Assembly (NCBI GenBank): GCA_017418975.1
Contig: JAFOMG010000010.1
Coordinates: forward strand, 1-64,000
Reading direction: 5' to 3'
From: Sphingomonas sp.
GTDB lineage: Bacteria; Pseudomonadota; Alphaproteobacteria; Sphingomonadales; Sphingomonadaceae
Length of the DNA stretch: 64,000 nt
Shown: piece by piece, positions 22,093-30,782 of the stretch
Position numbering within the stretch: position 1 is the first letter of the stretch
How the letters are laid out: the number at the start of each line of letters is the position of its first letter
Notes under the pieces: generated by a model
The model's input: the letters and a program-made list of their open reading frames with translations, nothing else
The model's database searches: none
Told to the model about the DNA's origin: nothing
Made by a program: the position numbers and the translations under genes

Positions 22093-23181
22093 ATGACCCT
22101 CGATCTGCCTCCCTCCGCCCGGCTCTATCTGCGCCCCGTGCAGCTTGCCGACACGCCGGTGAACCGCGACGGCGAGCTCGTCCGCCTCGCCGGTGGCCTG
22201 AGCTGGTGCTCGGCCTTCGAGCTGATCGCCCGCGAGAAGGGCAGCCGCGTCCTCCAGCGCACCGTCTCCGTCGCCGACCTTCCCGAGGATCCGCGCATCG
22301 CCGCGATCCTCCGGCGCATCGCCGCGCCGCGCGCGCCCTTGACGCTCGGCGAGCGGGTGGTGCGGCTCGACCAGCCCCAGGTGATGGCGATCCTCAACCG
22401 CACGCCGGACAGCTTCTCCGATGCCGGCGCGCACATGCAGGACGTCGATGCCGCCGCGAGCGCGGGCGTCGACATGGCGGCGGCCGGTGCGGCGATCCTC
22501 GACATTGGCGGCGAATCGACGCGGCCCGGCGCGGCGGAGGTGTGGGAAGGCGAGGAGATCGAGCGCGTCGTGCCCGTGATCCGCCGGCTCGCGCGCGGCG
22601 GCGCGGCGATCTCGGTCGATACGCGCCGGGCGGCGGTGATGGCGGCCGCGCTCCAGGCGGGCGCGCATCTCGTCAACGACGTCGCCGCCCTGCTCTACGA
22701 TCCCGGCGCGCTCGACGTGGTGGCGGCGGCCGGCTGCCCGGTGGTGCTGATGCACTCGCCCGAGCCGCAAAAGGGGCCGCATGGCGGCGAGGGCTATGGC
22801 GACGTGCTGCTCGACGTGTACGACTGGCTGGAGCGGCGGGTCGAGGAAGTCGCCACCGCGGGCGTGGATCGCGCGCAGATCCTGGTCGATCCGGGCATCG
22901 GCTTCGGCAAGTCGCTCCAGGACAATCTCGCGCTGATCAACGGGCTTGCGCTGTTCCACGGCCTGGGCTGCGCCATCGTCCTGGGGGCCAGCCGCAAGCG
23001 GATGATCGGCGCGCTGGCGAACGAGGCGCCGGCCGACCAGCGGCTCGGCGGCAGCCTGGCGCTCGCGCTGAAGGGCGCCGAGGCGGGCGCGCAATTGATC
23101 CGGGTGCATGACGTCGTCGAGACGGTTCAGGCGTTACGGGTGTGGCGCGGCCTGCGCGATGCGGCGCTGATCGCGCGCTAG
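22093..23181 (+). CDS. folP: Dihydropteroate synthase with N-terminal extension
   Basis: A 362-residue enzyme condensing p-aminobenzoate with dihydropterin pyrophosphate in folate synthesis; the sulfonamide target. The catalytic TIM barrel begins near residue 96: PQVMAILNRTPDSFSDAG, then DIGGESTRPGA, HLVNDVAAL, DPGIGFGKSLQDN and LGASRKRMIG. The first ~90 residues are an extra domain absent from E. coli FolP. The ATG at 22093 is used because upstream in-frame sequence lacks coding character. Confidence 0.93.
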   Translation: MTLDLPPSARLYLRPVQLADTPVNRDGELVRLAGGLSWCSAFELIAREKGSRVLQRTVSVADLPEDPRIAAILRRIAAPRAPLTLGERVVRLDQPQVMAILNRTPDSFSDAGAHMQDVDAAASAGVDMAAAGAAILDIGGESTRPGAAEVWEGEEIERVVPVIRRLARGGAAISVDTRRAAVMAAALQAGAHLVNDVAALLYDPGALDVVAAAGCPVVLMHSPEPQKGPHGGEGYGDVLLDVYDWLERRVEEVATAGVDRAQILVDPGIGFGKSLQDNLALINGLALFHGLGCAIVLGASRKRMIGALANEAPADQRLGGSLALALKGAEAGAQLIRVHDVVETVQALRVWRGLRDAALIAR

Positions 23182-23195
23182 AAGGAGAGAAGCCC

Positions 23196-23645
23196 ATGCG
23201 GATTGCCCCTGCCCCTGCCCTTGCTCTTGCCCTCGCGCTCGCCGCTCCGGTGGCGGCGCACGCCCAGGATGCCGGTTCCACCGCCGCCGCGCGCCGCACG
23301 GTGGAGAATTACTATGCCGCGATCGAGCGCGGCGATTTCCGCGCCGCCTATGCGGCCTGGGACGATGGCGGCAGGGCGAGCGGCAAGAGCTATGCGGATT
23401 TCCGCCAGGGCTTTGCCGCGACGGCGCACAGCCGGGTGGCGGCGGGCACGCCGCGCAATGCCGATGCCGGGATGAGCCAGCGCTGGATCGAAGTGCCGGT
23501 CGATGTCCGTGCCACGCTCAAGAACGGCCGGCGCCAGCATTTCCGGGGCAGCTATACGCTCCACCGCGTGGTCGCGGGCGTGAGCGACAATCCCGCCGAC
23601 AGCAGCTGGCATCTGTCGAAGGCGAAGCTGGTGGCGGTCCGCTAG
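23196..23645 (+). CDS. Secreted NTF2/SnoaL-like protein
   Basis: A 149-residue protein with a clear signal peptide (residues 1-23, ending AAHAQ). The mature part TVENYYAAIERGDFRAAYAAW is the start of an NTF2-like cone fold, and HFRGSYTLHRVV a later strand. The role is unknown. AAGGAG lies ahead of the ATG, 15 bases after folP stops, so the two are probably cotranscribed. It converges with the LytTR gene, overlapping four bases. Confidence 0.7.
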   Translation: MRIAPAPALALALALAAPVAAHAQDAGSTAAARRTVENYYAAIERGDFRAAYAAWDDGGRASGKSYADFRQGFAATAHSRVAAGTPRNADAGMSQRWIEVPVDVRATLKNGRRQHFRGSYTLHRVVAGVSDNPADSSWHLSKAKLVAVR

Positions 23646-24484
23646 AACCAGCCCTGTTCCTCGAGCGCCGGTGCCTGGGCGCGGGCGACCGGCGCCTCGA
23701 TCCCGCCGGCGAGCTGGAGGCGGAGGTTGCGCCCCTCGCGCCGCACGCCCCGGACGGCGCCGCGCGCCACCCACCAGCTGCGATGGACCAGCGCGCCGGG
23801 AGTGCCGTCCAGCTCGGCGACCGCGTCGCGCAGGCGCATCAGCAACAGGGTGGAGCCCCGCGGGGTATGGACGCGGACATAATGGTCCTCCATCTCCAGC
23901 GCGATCGGCGGGGCGCGCAGGTGCGGGGGCAGCCGGTCGACCAGCCGGGGCAGCGCCGCCGGGCCGGGCTCCGCGGCCGGGTCGGCTCCCGTCTCGGCCG
24001 CGGTCTCGGGCCGGTGTCGCTGCCGGGCGAACCAGAAGAGCGCGCAGACTAGGGTGCCCAGCACGAGCACGTTGCGATACTGGGCGAGTGCCTCTTCGAT
24101 CGTCGGCCAGCGCGGGGCGTGCCAGACGAAGTTGGCGAGCCAGGTGACCGCCGTCATCGGCAGGGTGGCGAGCAGGCAGGCGGCGGCCCAGAGCGCGGGC
24201 TCGGGCAGCTCCAGCCGGGGGGCGAGCGCGGTCGCCGCGGCCATGGCGGGGAAATAGAGGAAATAGCCAGCATAGCTCATCGCCAGCCAGTAGAGCAGCC
24301 GCAGCCCGAACGGCGCCGCGAAGCTGCCGAACGGCCCGACCAGCGCCAGCACCAGCCCCACGCCGAAGAGGATCGCGCAGTCGATCAGGATCCGCCGCGT
24401 GCCGCCCAAACCGTGCCTTTCCCGTCCCGTTCGCGCTTCGCCAAATGGCGGCGCCCTGTGCGCCTCCACCCGTCGGCGAAGCAT
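23642..24484 (-). CDS. Membrane-anchored LytTR-domain transcription regulator
   Basis: A 280-residue protein: four membrane segments (about residues 30-170), a Pro/Ala/Glu linker, then a LytTR DNA-binding domain (about 190-275: PIALEMEDHYVRVHT, LLLMRLRDAV, ALVHRSWWVARGAVRGVRREG). There is no receiver domain, so it senses through its membrane part or through a partner kinase. The ATG of MLRRRVEAHR is chosen; the long upstream in-frame extension is not protein-like. Confidence 0.8.
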   Translation of the reverse strand: MLRRRVEAHRAPPFGEARTGRERHGLGGTRRILIDCAILFGVGLVLALVGPFGSFAAPFGLRLLYWLAMSYAGYFLYFPAMAAATALAPRLELPEPALWAAACLLATLPMTAVTWLANFVWHAPRWPTIEEALAQYRNVLVLGTLVCALFWFARQRHRPETAAETGADPAAEPGPAALPRLVDRLPPHLRAPPIALEMEDHYVRVHTPRGSTLLLMRLRDAVAELDGTPGALVHRSWWVARGAVRGVRREGRNLRLQLAGGIEAPVARAQAPALEEQGWF

Positions 24485-24565
24485 CTCGCCGGCCCACGTA
24501 GCCCCGATTGCGGGTGGCCGGCCAGTCGCCAATCTGCCCGGGTCAATAGCGTCGGGAGACAGGCA

Positions 24566-25084
24566 ATGGCCACAAATGTTCAGGAAGAAGCCGCGATCGA
24601 TCTGCCGCGCGCCGCCAAGGGCGTGCTGCTCGCCGCTGCTGCCGCGCTGGCCGGCGCCACCATGATCGCGGTCGGCCGGGTGCTGCTCGGGCTGACGCCG
24701 CCGACCTATGAGATGAAGCAGGTGGCGATCCTCGTCCATCTCGCCACCGTGCTGCCGGCGATCCCGCTCGGGCTATGGGTGCTGCTGGCCCGCAAGGGCG
24801 ATGCGACGCACCGGCTGCTCGGCCGGATCTGGGCGGGGCTGATGCTGACGGCGGCGGGCTCGGCGGTGTTCATCCGCACGATCAACCATGGCCAGTTCAG
24901 CCTGATCCATCTGTTCGTGCCCCTGGTCTTCCTCGCCCTGTTCCGCGCCATCCGCGCCGCCCGCATGGGCCGGATCGCCCAGCACAAGCGGCTGATGTGG
25001 ACGCTCTATTCGGCCGGGCTGCTGCTGCCGGGCATGTTCGCCTTCGTGCCCGGACGGCTGCTCTGGCAGTGGCTGATGCTCTAG
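24566..25084 (+). CDS. DUF2306-like membrane protein
   Basis: A 172-residue protein with four membrane segments. The pattern KGDATHRLLGRIWAGLM followed by IHLFVPLVFLALFRAIRAAR and AQHKRLMWTLYSAGLLLPG matches the DUF2306 family, with conserved His residues that might bind a metal or heme. Function is unknown. It converges with the AlkD-like gene, overlapping by four bases. Confidence 0.75.
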   Translation: MATNVQEEAAIDLPRAAKGVLLAAAAALAGATMIAVGRVLLGLTPPTYEMKQVAILVHLATVLPAIPLGLWVLLARKGDATHRLLGRIWAGLMLTAAGSAVFIRTINHGQFSLIHLFVPLVFLALFRAIRAARMGRIAQHKRLMWTLYSAGLLLPGMFAFVPGRLLWQWLML

Positions 25085-25761
25085 GTGAGGCCGGCCTTCC
25101 GCCTGGCCGCCGGCCGCGCCAGGTCGCGCGCCGCGTCCCGCCCGATCCAGCACGCGGCGGGCCGGGGCGAGGCGGCGAGCCGCTCGGCCATTTCGCTGGC
25201 GGCGGCGTGGAGGGCGGGGTTGCGCATGCCGATCCCCCGCAGCGCCCAGCTCACGCCCTTCTTGACGAAGTTGCGCGGATCATCGGCATGCGCCTCGATC
25301 AGCGGCAGCGCTTCCAGGAAGGGCGCGTCGCCCAGCTTCTTCGCATGCAGCGCCAGCCCGGCGAGCAGGGCGAAGGCGCCGCGGCGCACGAACTCGCGAT
25401 CGTCCTCCGCCCAGCGGGGGACGGCGTCCCAGGCAAGCGGGCTCTTGTCGAACAGGTCGAAACAGGCGGTGTCGCAGGTTGCCCAATTGTCGAACCCGGC
25501 GGCCCAGCGGTCCATTCCCGTGGCGCTCAGCGCTCCGGGCTCGCCGACGAAGCAGGCGAGCAGCCGCGCTTCGTACACCCCGGCATCCCATAGCCGCTCG
25601 GCAAGCGCCTGGTCGCGCCCCAGCGCCTTGGCGATGCCGCGGACGGTGCCGACCCTGATCCCGATGACGCGGTCCGCCGTGGCAATGCCGAAGCGCGACA
25701 TCCCGTCGGCCACGCCGGGTTCGGCGGCCTGCTCGAGCAGTCGGAGCGCCTCGGCCAGCAT
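25081..25761 (-). CDS. AlkD-like DNA alkylation repair protein (HEAT repeats)
   Basis: A 226-residue all-helical protein. The segments MSRFGIATADRVIGIRVGTVRGIAK, FDNWATCDTACFDLF, FVRRGAFALLAGLALH and FVKKGVSWALRGIGMRNP are the recurring HEAT-like helices of the AlkC/AlkD glycosylase family, which excises alkylated bases. The Trp and Asp in DNWATCD correspond to the conserved base-contacting region. It lies directly upstream of nothing in operon, facing a membrane-protein gene. Confidence 0.8.
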   Translation of the reverse strand: MLAEALRLLEQAAEPGVADGMSRFGIATADRVIGIRVGTVRGIAKALGRDQALAERLWDAGVYEARLLACFVGEPGALSATGMDRWAAGFDNWATCDTACFDLFDKSPLAWDAVPRWAEDDREFVRRGAFALLAGLALHAKKLGDAPFLEALPLIEAHADDPRNFVKKGVSWALRGIGMRNPALHAAASEMAERLAASPRPAACWIGRDAARDLARPAARRKAGLT

Positions 25762-25777
25762 GGCGGCGAGCCTAGGC

Positions 25778-27205
25778 TCAGGCGGCGCTCTGGTCGATCC
25801 CCAGCTCGCCGAGCTTGCGGTAGAGGGTCGAGCGGCCGATCCCCAGCCGCCGGGCGACTTCGGTCATCCGGCCGCGATAATGGCCGATGGCGAGGCGGAT
25901 CACATCGGCCTCGATCTCGTCGAGCGCGCGCAGATTGCCGTCGGGGCGGAACAGGGTGACGCCGGCATTGCCCGTGCCCTGCACCTGCGCGCCATTGGCC
26001 GCCGGCCGTCCGGCGGCGAGCTGGGCGATCTGCGGGAAATCGGCACGGGCGAGCCCGTCGCCGTCGCAGAGCACGGCGGCGCGGAACAGCGCGTTCTGGA
26101 GCTGGCGGACATTGCCCGGCCAGTCATAGCTGCCCAGCAGCTGGAGCGCGTCGTCGGTGATGCCGAGCGGGCGCAGGCCCGGCTGCTCGGCGATGCGGGC
26201 GAGCAGGTGGCGGGCCAGCGCCGGGATGTCGCCGATGCGCTCGCGCAGGGGCGGGATCGTCACCTGGACGACGTTGAGGCGGTAATAAAGGTCCTCGCGG
26301 AAACGCCCGGCCTCCACTTCGGCCTGCAACGTCTTGTTGGTCGCCGCGATCACGCGGACATCGACTTCGCGGGCGTGGCGGGCGCCGATCGGCTGGATCT
26401 CGCCCGACTGCAGCACGCGCAGCAGCTTCACCTGCGCGTCGAGGGGCATCTCGCCCACTTCGTCGAGGAACAGCGTGCCGCCATCGGCGTCGGCGAAGCG
26501 GCCGATCTTGCGCTCGAACGCCCCGGTGAAGGCGCCCTTCTCGTGCCCGAACAGCTCGCTCTCGACCAGGTTGGCGGGGATCGCGCCGCAATTGACGCAG
26601 ACCATGTCCTTCTTGCTGCGCGGGGAAGCGGCGTGGACCGCCTCGGCCACCACTTCCTTGCCGACGCCGCTCTCGCCCTCGATCAGGACGGGCACCCGGG
26701 CGCGGGCCGCCTTGGCGGCGATCGCCAGCGCGGCGCGGAACAGCGGGGCGCTGCCCACGATCTCGTCAAAGGCGAGCGGGGCGGAGAGCTTCTCGGTGAG
26801 CGGGCGCAGCTCGCCCGCGGTCTTGCCGCCCACCGCAGCCTCGAGCGCGGCGAGCAGCCGCTCGGCGGCGAGCGGCTTCACCAGGAAGTCGGTCGCGCCC
26901 GAGCGCATCGCGTTCACGGCATTGGCCACCGATCCGTTGGCGGTGAGCATCAGGATGGGCAGCTGCGGCCGGCGGGTGCGCAGCTCGCCGATCAGCCCCG
27001 CCGCATCGGCGTCGGGCGAGCTGTGGTCGAGCAGGATCGCGTCGAGCGCCATCCCGTCGGGCGTGCCCAGCGTGGCGATGCCGGTCTCGGCCTCGCTCGC
27101 GAAGATGGTGCGCCAGCCGCGGCGTGCGGCGATGGCGGCGACGAGGCGGCGCTGGGCCGGCTCGTCGTCGATCAGCATCAGGAGGCGCTGGCCGTTGCGC
27201 GTCAT
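25778..27205 (-). CDS. NtrC-family sigma-54 response regulator
   Basis: A 475-residue activator. The receiver domain (about 8-120) has Asp60 (AILLDHSSPD) and Lys110. The AAA+ domain (about 150-380) has Walker A GESGVGKE (177-184), the sigma-54-contacting GAFTGA at 224-229 and GGTLFLDEVGEMP. A Fis-type helix-turn-helix ends the protein (MTEVARRLGIGRSTLYRKL). The ATG before TRNGQRLL is preferred to a TTG six codons upstream. No partner kinase or sigma-54 promoter is visible close by, so the target is unknown. Confidence 0.92.
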   Translation of the reverse strand: MTRNGQRLLMLIDDEPAQRRLVAAIAARRGWRTIFASEAETGIATLGTPDGMALDAILLDHSSPDADAAGLIGELRTRRPQLPILMLTANGSVANAVNAMRSGATDFLVKPLAAERLLAALEAAVGGKTAGELRPLTEKLSAPLAFDEIVGSAPLFRAALAIAAKAARARVPVLIEGESGVGKEVVAEAVHAASPRSKKDMVCVNCGAIPANLVESELFGHEKGAFTGAFERKIGRFADADGGTLFLDEVGEMPLDAQVKLLRVLQSGEIQPIGARHAREVDVRVIAATNKTLQAEVEAGRFREDLYYRLNVVQVTIPPLRERIGDIPALARHLLARIAEQPGLRPLGITDDALQLLGSYDWPGNVRQLQNALFRAAVLCDGDGLARADFPQIAQLAAGRPAANGAQVQGTGNAGVTLFRPDGNLRALDEIEADVIRLAIGHYRGRMTEVARRLGIGRSTLYRKLGELGIDQSAA

Positions 27206-27358
27206 CGCTCTTTCTGTCCCCAATGTCCCGTTTCAGGGCGTCCCTCTTAGAGGGGAAGGGTAAAGGCGGGCTTAAGCCTGCCGTAGCGGCACGAGGGTTG
27301 AGCGGGTGGAGGCCCGGAGCTATGGTCAGGCCAATTCACGTTTCAAGGGGAGAGACGA

Positions 27359-27499
27359 ATGGTCGATACGGTCGACAGCGCCGAACAGCTCAAGGCGCAC
27401 GAGCAGACCTGGAATGGTTTCAAGGCGATGATGTTCTGGGGCACGATCGGCGTGGCCCTGATTGCTGCCTTTGTCGTCTTCCTGATCTCCGCGAAGTGA
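27359..27499 (+). CDS. aa3-type cytochrome oxidase subunit IV-like peptide
   Basis: A 46-residue protein: a soluble N-terminus (HEQTWNGFKAMMFWG) followed by one membrane helix (TIGVALIAAFVVFLI). This matches the bacterial aa3 COX subunit IV family, which in alphaproteobacteria is often found away from the oxidase genes and next to pntAA. AAGGGGAGAG precedes the ATG. Its stop overlaps the pntAA start as GTGA, so it is the first gene of the pnt operon. Confidence 0.85.
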   Translation: MVDTVDSAEQLKAHEQTWNGFKAMMFWGTIGVALIAAFVVFLISAK

Positions 27500-28614
27500 A
27501 GATCGCGGTCCTGAAGGAGGCCGCCGCCGGCGAGCGGCGCGTCTCCGCGACTCCGGAAACGGTGAAGAAGTTCGTCGCCCTCGGCGCGCAGGTGGCGGTG
27601 GAGCAGGGTGCCGGCGGCACGGCTTCGATCGCCGACCAGGCCTATGCCGATATGGGCGCCGCGATCGGCGATCGCGCGGCGACGCTCAGGGATGCCGACA
27701 TCGTGCTCGGCGTGCAGGGCCCCGACCCGGCGAGCCTGACGGGCGCGAAGCCGGGCGCGTGGATCGTCGCCGGCCTCAATCCCTTTGGCGAGCGCGCGCG
27801 AGTCGATGCCTATGCCAGCGGCGGGTTCGAGGCGCTGGCGATGGAGCTGATGCCGCGCATCACCCGGGCCCAGTCGATGGACATCCTGTCCTCGCAGTCG
27901 AACCTGTCGGGCTACAAGGCGGTGCTCGACGCGGCGGCGGAATATGGCCGCGCCTTTCCGATGATGATGACCGCGGCGGGCACCGTCTCGGCCGCCAAGG
28001 TCTTCGTGATGGGCGTGGGCGTGGCGGGGCTGCAGGCGATCGCGACCGCGCGGCGCCTCGGCGCCCAGGTCTCGGCGACCGACGTGCGCGCCGCGACCAG
28101 GGAGCAGATCCTGTCGCTCGGCGCCAAGCCGATCTTCGTGGAGGCGGTGCAGGGCATCGAGGGCGAGGGCACCGGCGGCTATGCCACCGAGATGAGCGAC
28201 GAATACAAGGCCGCCCAGGCCGAGCTGGTCTCGTCGCACATCGCCAAGCAGGACATCGTGATCACCACCGCGCTGATCCCGGGGCGCCCCGCGCCGCGCC
28301 TGATCAGCGACGCGCAGATCGCGACGATGAAGCCCGGCAGCGTGATCGTCGACCTCGCGGTCGAGGCGGGCGGCAATGTCGAGGGCGCGGTCGCCGGCGA
28401 GATCGTCGAGCGGCACGGAGTGAAGATCGTCGGGCACCGGAACGTGCCCTCGCGTCTCGCCGCCGATGCCTCGGCGCTGTTCGCGCGCAACCTGTTCAAC
28501 TTCCTCTCCGCCTTCTGGGACAAGGAGCAGGGCAGGCCGATCCTCGACGAGGAGATCGGCAACGCCATCCGCCTGACCCAGGGCGGCAAGGTGGTGCACG
28601 AGAGGCTGCTATAA
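27496..28614 (+). CDS. pntAA: Proton-translocating NAD(P) transhydrogenase, subunit alpha part 1
   Basis: A 372-residue NAD(H)-binding domain I protein starting with GTG (VKIAVLKE). Motifs include RVSATPETVKKF, the RxxxMDxLSSQSNLxGYKAV region, the Rossmann loop VMGVGVAGLQAIATARRLGA and MKPGSVIVDLAVEAGGNVE. It couples hydride transfer between NADH and NADP+ to proton movement. As in other alphaproteobacteria, alpha is split in two genes, but here a nuclease gene lies between the halves. Confidence 0.95.
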   Translation: MKIAVLKEAAAGERRVSATPETVKKFVALGAQVAVEQGAGGTASIADQAYADMGAAIGDRAATLRDADIVLGVQGPDPASLTGAKPGAWIVAGLNPFGERARVDAYASGGFEALAMELMPRITRAQSMDILSSQSNLSGYKAVLDAAAEYGRAFPMMMTAAGTVSAAKVFVMGVGVAGLQAIATARRLGAQVSATDVRAATREQILSLGAKPIFVEAVQGIEGEGTGGYATEMSDEYKAAQAELVSSHIAKQDIVITTALIPGRPAPRLISDAQIATMKPGSVIVDLAVEAGGNVEGAVAGEIVERHGVKIVGHRNVPSRLAADASALFARNLFNFLSAFWDKEQGRPILDEEIGNAIRLTQGGKVVHERLL

Positions 28615-28615
28615 T

Positions 28616-28673
28616 ATTCCTCCTCGGAACGGGGAGGGGGACCGCCGAAGGCGGTGGAGGGGGAGTGCGGCAA
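28616..28673 (+). repeat. Left inverted repeat of the DUF559 cassette
   Basis: This 58-base segment is the near-perfect inverse of 29002-29061. Both end arms match (ATTCCTCC-CGGAACGGGG and GGTGGAGGGGGAGTGCGGCAA). In the middle, each copy has its own hairpin: here ACCGCC-GAA-GGCGGT. The DUF559 start codon follows immediately. Confidence 0.9.
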
Positions 28674-29063
28674 ATGCTGAGGCCCGAGGTTTCCACCGCT
28701 CGCAGGTTGAGGCGGGAGATGTCGCTTCCGGAGGGCCTGCTTTGGCAGGCGCTTCGTGGCGCGAAGACAGGAGTCAAGTTTCGCCGGCAACATCCGGTGG
28801 GGCCCCATGTGGTGGATTTCTATTGTCGAACTGCCTCGCTCGTCGTTGAAGTGGATGGCGAGGCGCATGAACGTGGCGACCGGCCGCAGCGGGATTCGCT
28901 GCGGGACCGGTTTTTGGAAGAGAACGGGTACAGGGTGACCCGGGTGAATGCGGCAGAGGTCCTGCGGGATCTGGACGCGGTCGTTACTTCGATCGTCGCC
29001 CTTGCCGCACTCCCCCTCCACCATGCTTCGCATGGTCCCCCTCCCCGTTCCGGGGAGGAATAG
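28674..29063 (+). CDS. DUF559 (Vsr-like fold) endonuclease inside the pnt operon
   Basis: A 129-residue protein. After a helical start (LRREMSLPEGLLWQALR) come FRRQHPVGPHVVDFYC and LVVEVDGEAHE, giving Asp48 and Glu59-x-Asp61, a PD-(D/E)xK/Vsr-type active site. The later GYRVTRVNAAEVLRD completes the fold. It has no family link to transhydrogenase. The last ~20 codons and the stop are written in the right inverted repeat, and that repeat also supplies GGAGG for the next gene. The whole unit therefore looks like an inserted cassette that keeps the operon translated. Confidence 0.85.
   Translation: MLRPEVSTARRLRREMSLPEGLLWQALRGAKTGVKFRRQHPVGPHVVDFYCRTASLVVEVDGEAHERGDRPQRDSLRDRFLEENGYRVTRVNAAEVLRDLDAVVTSIVALAALPLHHASHGPPPRSGEE
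29002..29061 (-). repeat. Right inverted repeat of the DUF559 cassette
   Basis: Inverse copy of 28616-28673. Its inner hairpin, read on the minus strand, is ACCATGC-GAA-GCATGGT, with different paired bases from the left copy but the same fold and loop. It encodes the C-terminus of the DUF559 protein, and its distal CGGGGAGGAA is the Shine-Dalgarno sequence of pntAB. Confidence 0.9.
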
Positions 29064-29342
29064 TTGGACTTCATCTCGATCCTGTCGATTTTCGTGCTGG
29101 CGTGCTTCGTCGGCTATTACGTGGTCTGGTCGGTCACGCCGGCGCTCCACACGCCGCTGATGGCGGTGACCAACGCCATCTCTTCGGTGATCATCGTCGG
29201 CGCGCTGATCGCCTCGGCCGCATCGGGGGCCGAGATCGCCAAATGGCTCGGCCTCGTCGCCGTGGCGCTGGCATCCGTGAACATCTTCGGCGGTTTCGCC
29301 GTCACCGAGCGCATGCTCGCCATGTACAAGAAGAAGGGCTGA
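29064..29342 (+). CDS. pntAB: NAD(P) transhydrogenase, subunit alpha part 2
   Basis: A 92-residue membrane protein (TTG start, GGAGG five bases upstream) with three hydrophobic helices: FVLACFVGYYVVWSV, AVTNAISSVIIVGALI and LVAVALASVNIFGGFAVT. This is the membrane part of the alpha subunit of the proton channel. The conserved HTPLMAVTNAISS is present. Four bases separate it from pntB. Confidence 0.93.
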   Translation: MDFISILSIFVLACFVGYYVVWSVTPALHTPLMAVTNAISSVIIVGALIASAASGAEIAKWLGLVAVALASVNIFGGFAVTERMLAMYKKKG

Positions 29343-29346
29343 GCCG

Positions 29347-30759
29347 ATGCACGAGGGGGCAGCAATCAATCCCTGGGTCGCCTTCGCCTATCTGGTGGCG
29401 GGCGTCTGCTTCATCCTGGCGCTGCGCGGGCTGTCCAGCCCGGCGAGCAGCCGGCGGGGCAACCGGCTGGGCATGCTCGGCATGGCCATCGCCGTCGTCA
29501 CCACGCTGATCACCCACGAGATCGCCAGCCCGATCGAGCTGGGCGCGGCGATCGCGATCGGCGGCGTGATCGGCTTCGTCACCGCGCGGCGGATCGCGAT
29601 GACCGCGATGCCGCAGCTCGTCGCCGCCTTCCACTCGCTGGTCGGCATGGCGGCGGTGCTGGTCGCCGCGGCGGCGTTCCTCAATCCCGGCGCCTTCGGC
29701 ATCCTGGGCGCGGACGGCGAGATCCTGAGCGTCAGCCGGATCGAGATGGGCCTGGGCGTGGCGATCGGCGCGATCACCTTTTCGGGGTCGGTGATCGCCT
29801 TTCTCAAGCTCAACGGCAACATGTCGGGCAAGCCGATCCTGCTGCCCGGGCGGCACGTCATCAACCTGGGCGTGCTTGCCGGCATCCTCGGCCTGATCGC
29901 CTATTTCGTGACCGACCAGAGCCCCTGGGTGTTCTGGACCGTGACCGCGCTCAGCTTCGTCATCGGCTTCCTGCTGATCGTGCCGATCGGCGGCGCGGAC
30001 ATGCCGGTGGTCGTCTCGATGCTCAACAGCTATTCGGGCTGGGCCGCGGCGGCGATGGGCTTCACGCTGCACAACAGCGCGATGATCATCACCGGCGCGC
30101 TGGTCGGCAGCTCGGGCGCGATCCTCAGCTACATCATGTGCCGCGCGATGAACCGCAGCTTCATCAGCGTGATCGCAGGCGGCTTCGGTGCCGCCGATGG
30201 CGGCGGCGCGGGCGCGGCGGCGATCGACCGGCCGTGGAAGCGCGGCTCGGCCGAGGACGCCGCCTTCCTGATGAGCCAGGCCGAGCAGGTGATCATCGTG
30301 CCCGGCTATGGCATGGCGGTCGCCCAGGCGCAGCACGCGCTGCGCGAGATGGCCGACAAGCTGAAGGAGCATGGCGTCCGGGTGAAGTATGCGATCCATC
30401 CGGTCGCGGGGCGCATGCCGGGCCATATGAACGTGCTGCTGGCCGAGGCGAACGTGCCCTATGACGAAGTGTTCGAGCTGGAGGACATCAACAGCGAGTT
30501 CTCGCAGACCGACGTCGCCTTCGTCATCGGCGCCAACGACGTGACCAACCCGGCGGCGAAGACCGACAAGTCCTCGCCGATCTACGGCATGCCGGTGCTC
30601 GACGTCGAAAAGGCCAAGACGGTGCTGTTCATCAAGCGCTCGATGGGCGGCGTGGGCTATGCGGGCGTGGACAATGAGCTGTTCTACCGCGACAACACCA
30701 TGATGCTGCTGGCAGACGCGAAGAAGATGGTCGAGGAGATCGTGAAGAGCCTCGACTGA
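29347..30759 (+). CDS. pntB: NAD(P) transhydrogenase, subunit beta
   Basis: A 470-residue subunit with about eight membrane helices (residues 1-265) followed by the NADP(H)-binding domain III: IIVPGYGMAVAQAQHAL, YAIHPVAGRMPGHMNVLLAEA, VIGANDVTNPAA and VIFIKRSMGGVGYAG-like end (VLFIKRSMGGVGYAG). The membrane His needed for proton translocation is in the HSLVGMAAVL helix. Last gene of the pnt operon. Confidence 0.96.
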   Translation: MHEGAAINPWVAFAYLVAGVCFILALRGLSSPASSRRGNRLGMLGMAIAVVTTLITHEIASPIELGAAIAIGGVIGFVTARRIAMTAMPQLVAAFHSLVGMAAVLVAAAAFLNPGAFGILGADGEILSVSRIEMGLGVAIGAITFSGSVIAFLKLNGNMSGKPILLPGRHVINLGVLAGILGLIAYFVTDQSPWVFWTVTALSFVIGFLLIVPIGGADMPVVVSMLNSYSGWAAAAMGFTLHNSAMIITGALVGSSGAILSYIMCRAMNRSFISVIAGGFGAADGGGAGAAAIDRPWKRGSAEDAAFLMSQAEQVIIVPGYGMAVAQAQHALREMADKLKEHGVRVKYAIHPVAGRMPGHMNVLLAEANVPYDEVFELEDINSEFSQTDVAFVIGANDVTNPAAKTDKSSPIYGMPVLDVEKAKTVLFIKRSMGGVGYAGVDNELFYRDNTMMLLADAKKMVEEIVKSLD

Positions 30760-30782
30760 CGCCGGCGAACCGGGAGATTGTG

